A stretch of DNA of 64,000 nucleotides from Caballeronia mineralivorans PML1(12) (GTDB lineage: Bacteria > Pseudomonadota > Gammaproteobacteria > Burkholderiales > Burkholderiaceae), in the NCBI RefSeq assembly GCF_001028175.1, contig NZ_AEJF01000176.1:1-64000 (forward strand), written 5' to 3'. The notes below the pieces were generated by a model. It searched no databases, had not been told where the DNA came from, and saw nothing but the letters and a program-made list of their open reading frames with translations. The first letter of the stretch is position 1. Each line of letters begins with the position of its first letter. Position numbers and translations under genes: made by a program. Below are positions 62,753-64,000 of the stretch, piece after piece.

Positions 62753-63896
62753 GCTTGGAATCCGTGTGGTTTGCCACGTGTTGCACATGCGTCTGCAAAT
62801 AGCCGAACACCCGCTGCGACAACCAGTCGATTCGCCCCGGAAACGGCCCGGTCATAAAACCGACGTGGCCGCCATGCGCGGGTTGATCGAGGGTAACAGC
62901 CGCCGACACCTCCGTCGCCGATGGCAACACGCGCCCGGGCAAAAACGGATCGTTGCGGGCGTTCAGCAGCAGCGTCGGGATGGCGATACGCGGCAAATAC
63001 GGCCGCGTGGTGGCGCGGGTCCAGTAGTCGTCAGTATCGCGGAAACCGTGCAGCGGCGCGGTCACGGCGTTGTCGAAGGCGTGCAAGGTGCGGGCCGCGA
63101 GCATGGCGTCGCGGTCGAACAGGCCTGGATACTGATCGAGTTTCGCCAGCGCCTTGCACTTGAGCGTCTTGAGGAAACTGCGCGTGTAGACCATGCCGAA
63201 ACCCTGCGATATCGCGTTGCCGCCGGCGTGGACATCGAGCGGCGCGGAGATCGCGGCGGCGGCGTCGAGAATGGCGGCAGCGTCCTGCTCCTGCTCGCAC
63301 AGCCAGCGCAGCAGCACGTTGCCGCCGAGCGATACGCCAGCCGCGACAACCGGTCCGGCGTGCTGCGCCTTCAATCGACGCAGGACCCAGTCGACTTCGG
63401 CGCTATCGGCGAGATGATAGAAGCGCGGCAAGAGGTTCATCGATCCGCCGCAACTGCGGAAATGTGGCACGACGCCAAACCAGCCGCGCGCCTTGGCTTC
63501 GGCCATCAGGACGCGTGCATAGTGGGAGTCGGAGTTGCCTTCGAGACCGTGGAACAGGACGAAGAGCGGTGCGGTTGGATCTGGGGAGAGGGGTGTTTGT
63601 GCCGCTGTTGAGCCGTTCCCACCCGCAGCGTCATAAGACACCCAGTCGAGATCGATGAAATCGTCGTCCGGCGTCGTCCACCGTTCCCGCCGGTATTTCA
63701 CCGCCGGCCGCTGCGCGAATAACGCCGGCACGATGGTCTGCGCATGGGCGGTGGGCAGCCATCGAGGCGCGCGATACAGCCATTCGGCCAGTGGTTCAGT
63801 CGCGGCGTCAGGGGCGGCCGAAGCGCTCTGCTCAGGCGCAGAGCGAAAATCCCGCGCCGGAGCGTCAGGAATGAGATGAGCAGGATCGCGTTTCAT
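62745..63896 (-). CDS. YheT-like alpha/beta hydrolase
   Basis: The 383-residue YheT/embryogenesis-associated EMB8 family hydrolase has the oxyanion segment LFVLFHGLEGNSDSHYAR, the HFRSCGGSMNLLPRFYH signature and the nucleophile motif GVSLGGN. The Asp in LLLNARNDPF and the His in AHGGHVGF complete a likely triad. The substrate is unknown; membership is clear. The 45-residue N-terminus is Ala/Pro-rich and variable. It is probably the first gene in the pair with the uncharacterised gene downstream. Confidence 0.9.
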   Translation of the reverse strand: MKRDPAHLIPDAPARDFRSAPEQSASAAPDAATEPLAEWLYRAPRWLPTAHAQTIVPALFAQRPAVKYRRERWTTPDDDFIDLDWVSYDAAGGNGSTAAQTPLSPDPTAPLFVLFHGLEGNSDSHYARVLMAEAKARGWFGVVPHFRSCGGSMNLLPRFYHLADSAEVDWVLRRLKAQHAGPVVAAGVSLGGNVLLRWLCEQEQDAAAILDAAAAISAPLDVHAGGNAISQGFGMVYTRSFLKTLKCKALAKLDQYPGLFDRDAMLAARTLHAFDNAVTAPLHGFRDTDDYWTRATTRPYLPRIAIPTLLLNARNDPFLPGRVLPSATEVSAAVTLDQPAHGGHVGFMTGPFPGRIDWLSQRVFGYLQTHVQHVANHTDSKHG

Positions 63897-64000
63897 GGCG
63901 CGTCTTCAAACAGGATGCGAACGGATGCAGGCTGATCTGCCGGTCAATCTGGCAGCGCAATCTTCGAGCCGGGGTCGCCGGCTACTCCGCCTAGCGTACC

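Noticed and set aside
63897..64000. Final 104 bases as part of another gene
   Set aside because: No open frame with support was seen on either strand; it is probably upstream DNA of the YheT-like gene.

Overview
The window is a GC-rich chromosomal segment from a Gram-negative betaproteobacterium, most likely a member of the Burkholderiaceae close to Paraburkholderia or Caballeronia. This rests on gene order (lptD-surA-pdxA-rsmA; glyQ-glyS-gmhB-plsC; miaB-phoH-ybeY-corC-lnt; recA-recX; sucC-sucD followed by terC, a pilin and a pglL-type gene) and on protein style. No database search was run. Nearly everything is core or near-core chromosome. No IS element, phage, CRISPR array or rRNA operon was seen.

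Layout. 1-5542 (+): envelope biogenesis and housekeeping, with the 3' part of lptD, then surA, pdxA and rsmA. 5543-7171: a small rearranged patch with a broken porin remnant butted against a DMT-family exporter. 7410-13558 (-): glyQ, glyS, gmhB, plsC, a YgjP-like metallopeptidase and gloA. 13738-20920 (-): miaB, phoH, ybeY, a ChaC-like gene, corC, lnt and a GNAT gene, covering tRNA modification, ribosome maturation and lipoprotein acylation. 21047-24761: LysR regulator, VOC protein, MFS exporter and a membrane protein. 24870-26773 (-): ribB under an FMN riboswitch, and an XRE-cupin regulator. 26941-30520: glpD with a TTCG-rich promoter/operator, small genes, and a glpR-like repressor. 31281-39339: diiron ferritin-like protein, PNPOx-like protein, rhlE, trhA, a two-gene cytochrome c operon, a CopD-like protein and a small membrane protein.

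39648-45194: dgoD with a divergent FadR-type regulator, a DedA-rhodanese fusion, an alpha/beta hydrolase, a MazEF-type toxin-antitoxin pair and a tRNA-Met(CAT). 45306-49536 (-): an MHS-family transporter with a large extra loop, and an OmpR/TctE-type two-component system. 49656-52473: SOS-controlled recA followed by recX with an exceptionally long disordered N-terminal extension. 52747-59410 (+): DUF2889 protein, sucCD, terC, type IV pilin and a PglL/Wzy-type O-oligosaccharyltransferase. 59555-63896: moaC, a BepA-like periplasmic protease, an uncharacterised protein and a YheT-like hydrolase.

The items most worth follow-up are the RecX extension with four spaced [YF]ERS[ST]DR motifs, the pilin with a Pro/Ser-rich tail next to its likely glycosyltransferase, the unusual LptD cysteine layout, the MHS transporter exoloop, the stand-alone diiron protein, and several palindromes or repeats in intergenic regions (glpD, dgoD/regulator, mazEF, and near 39545).
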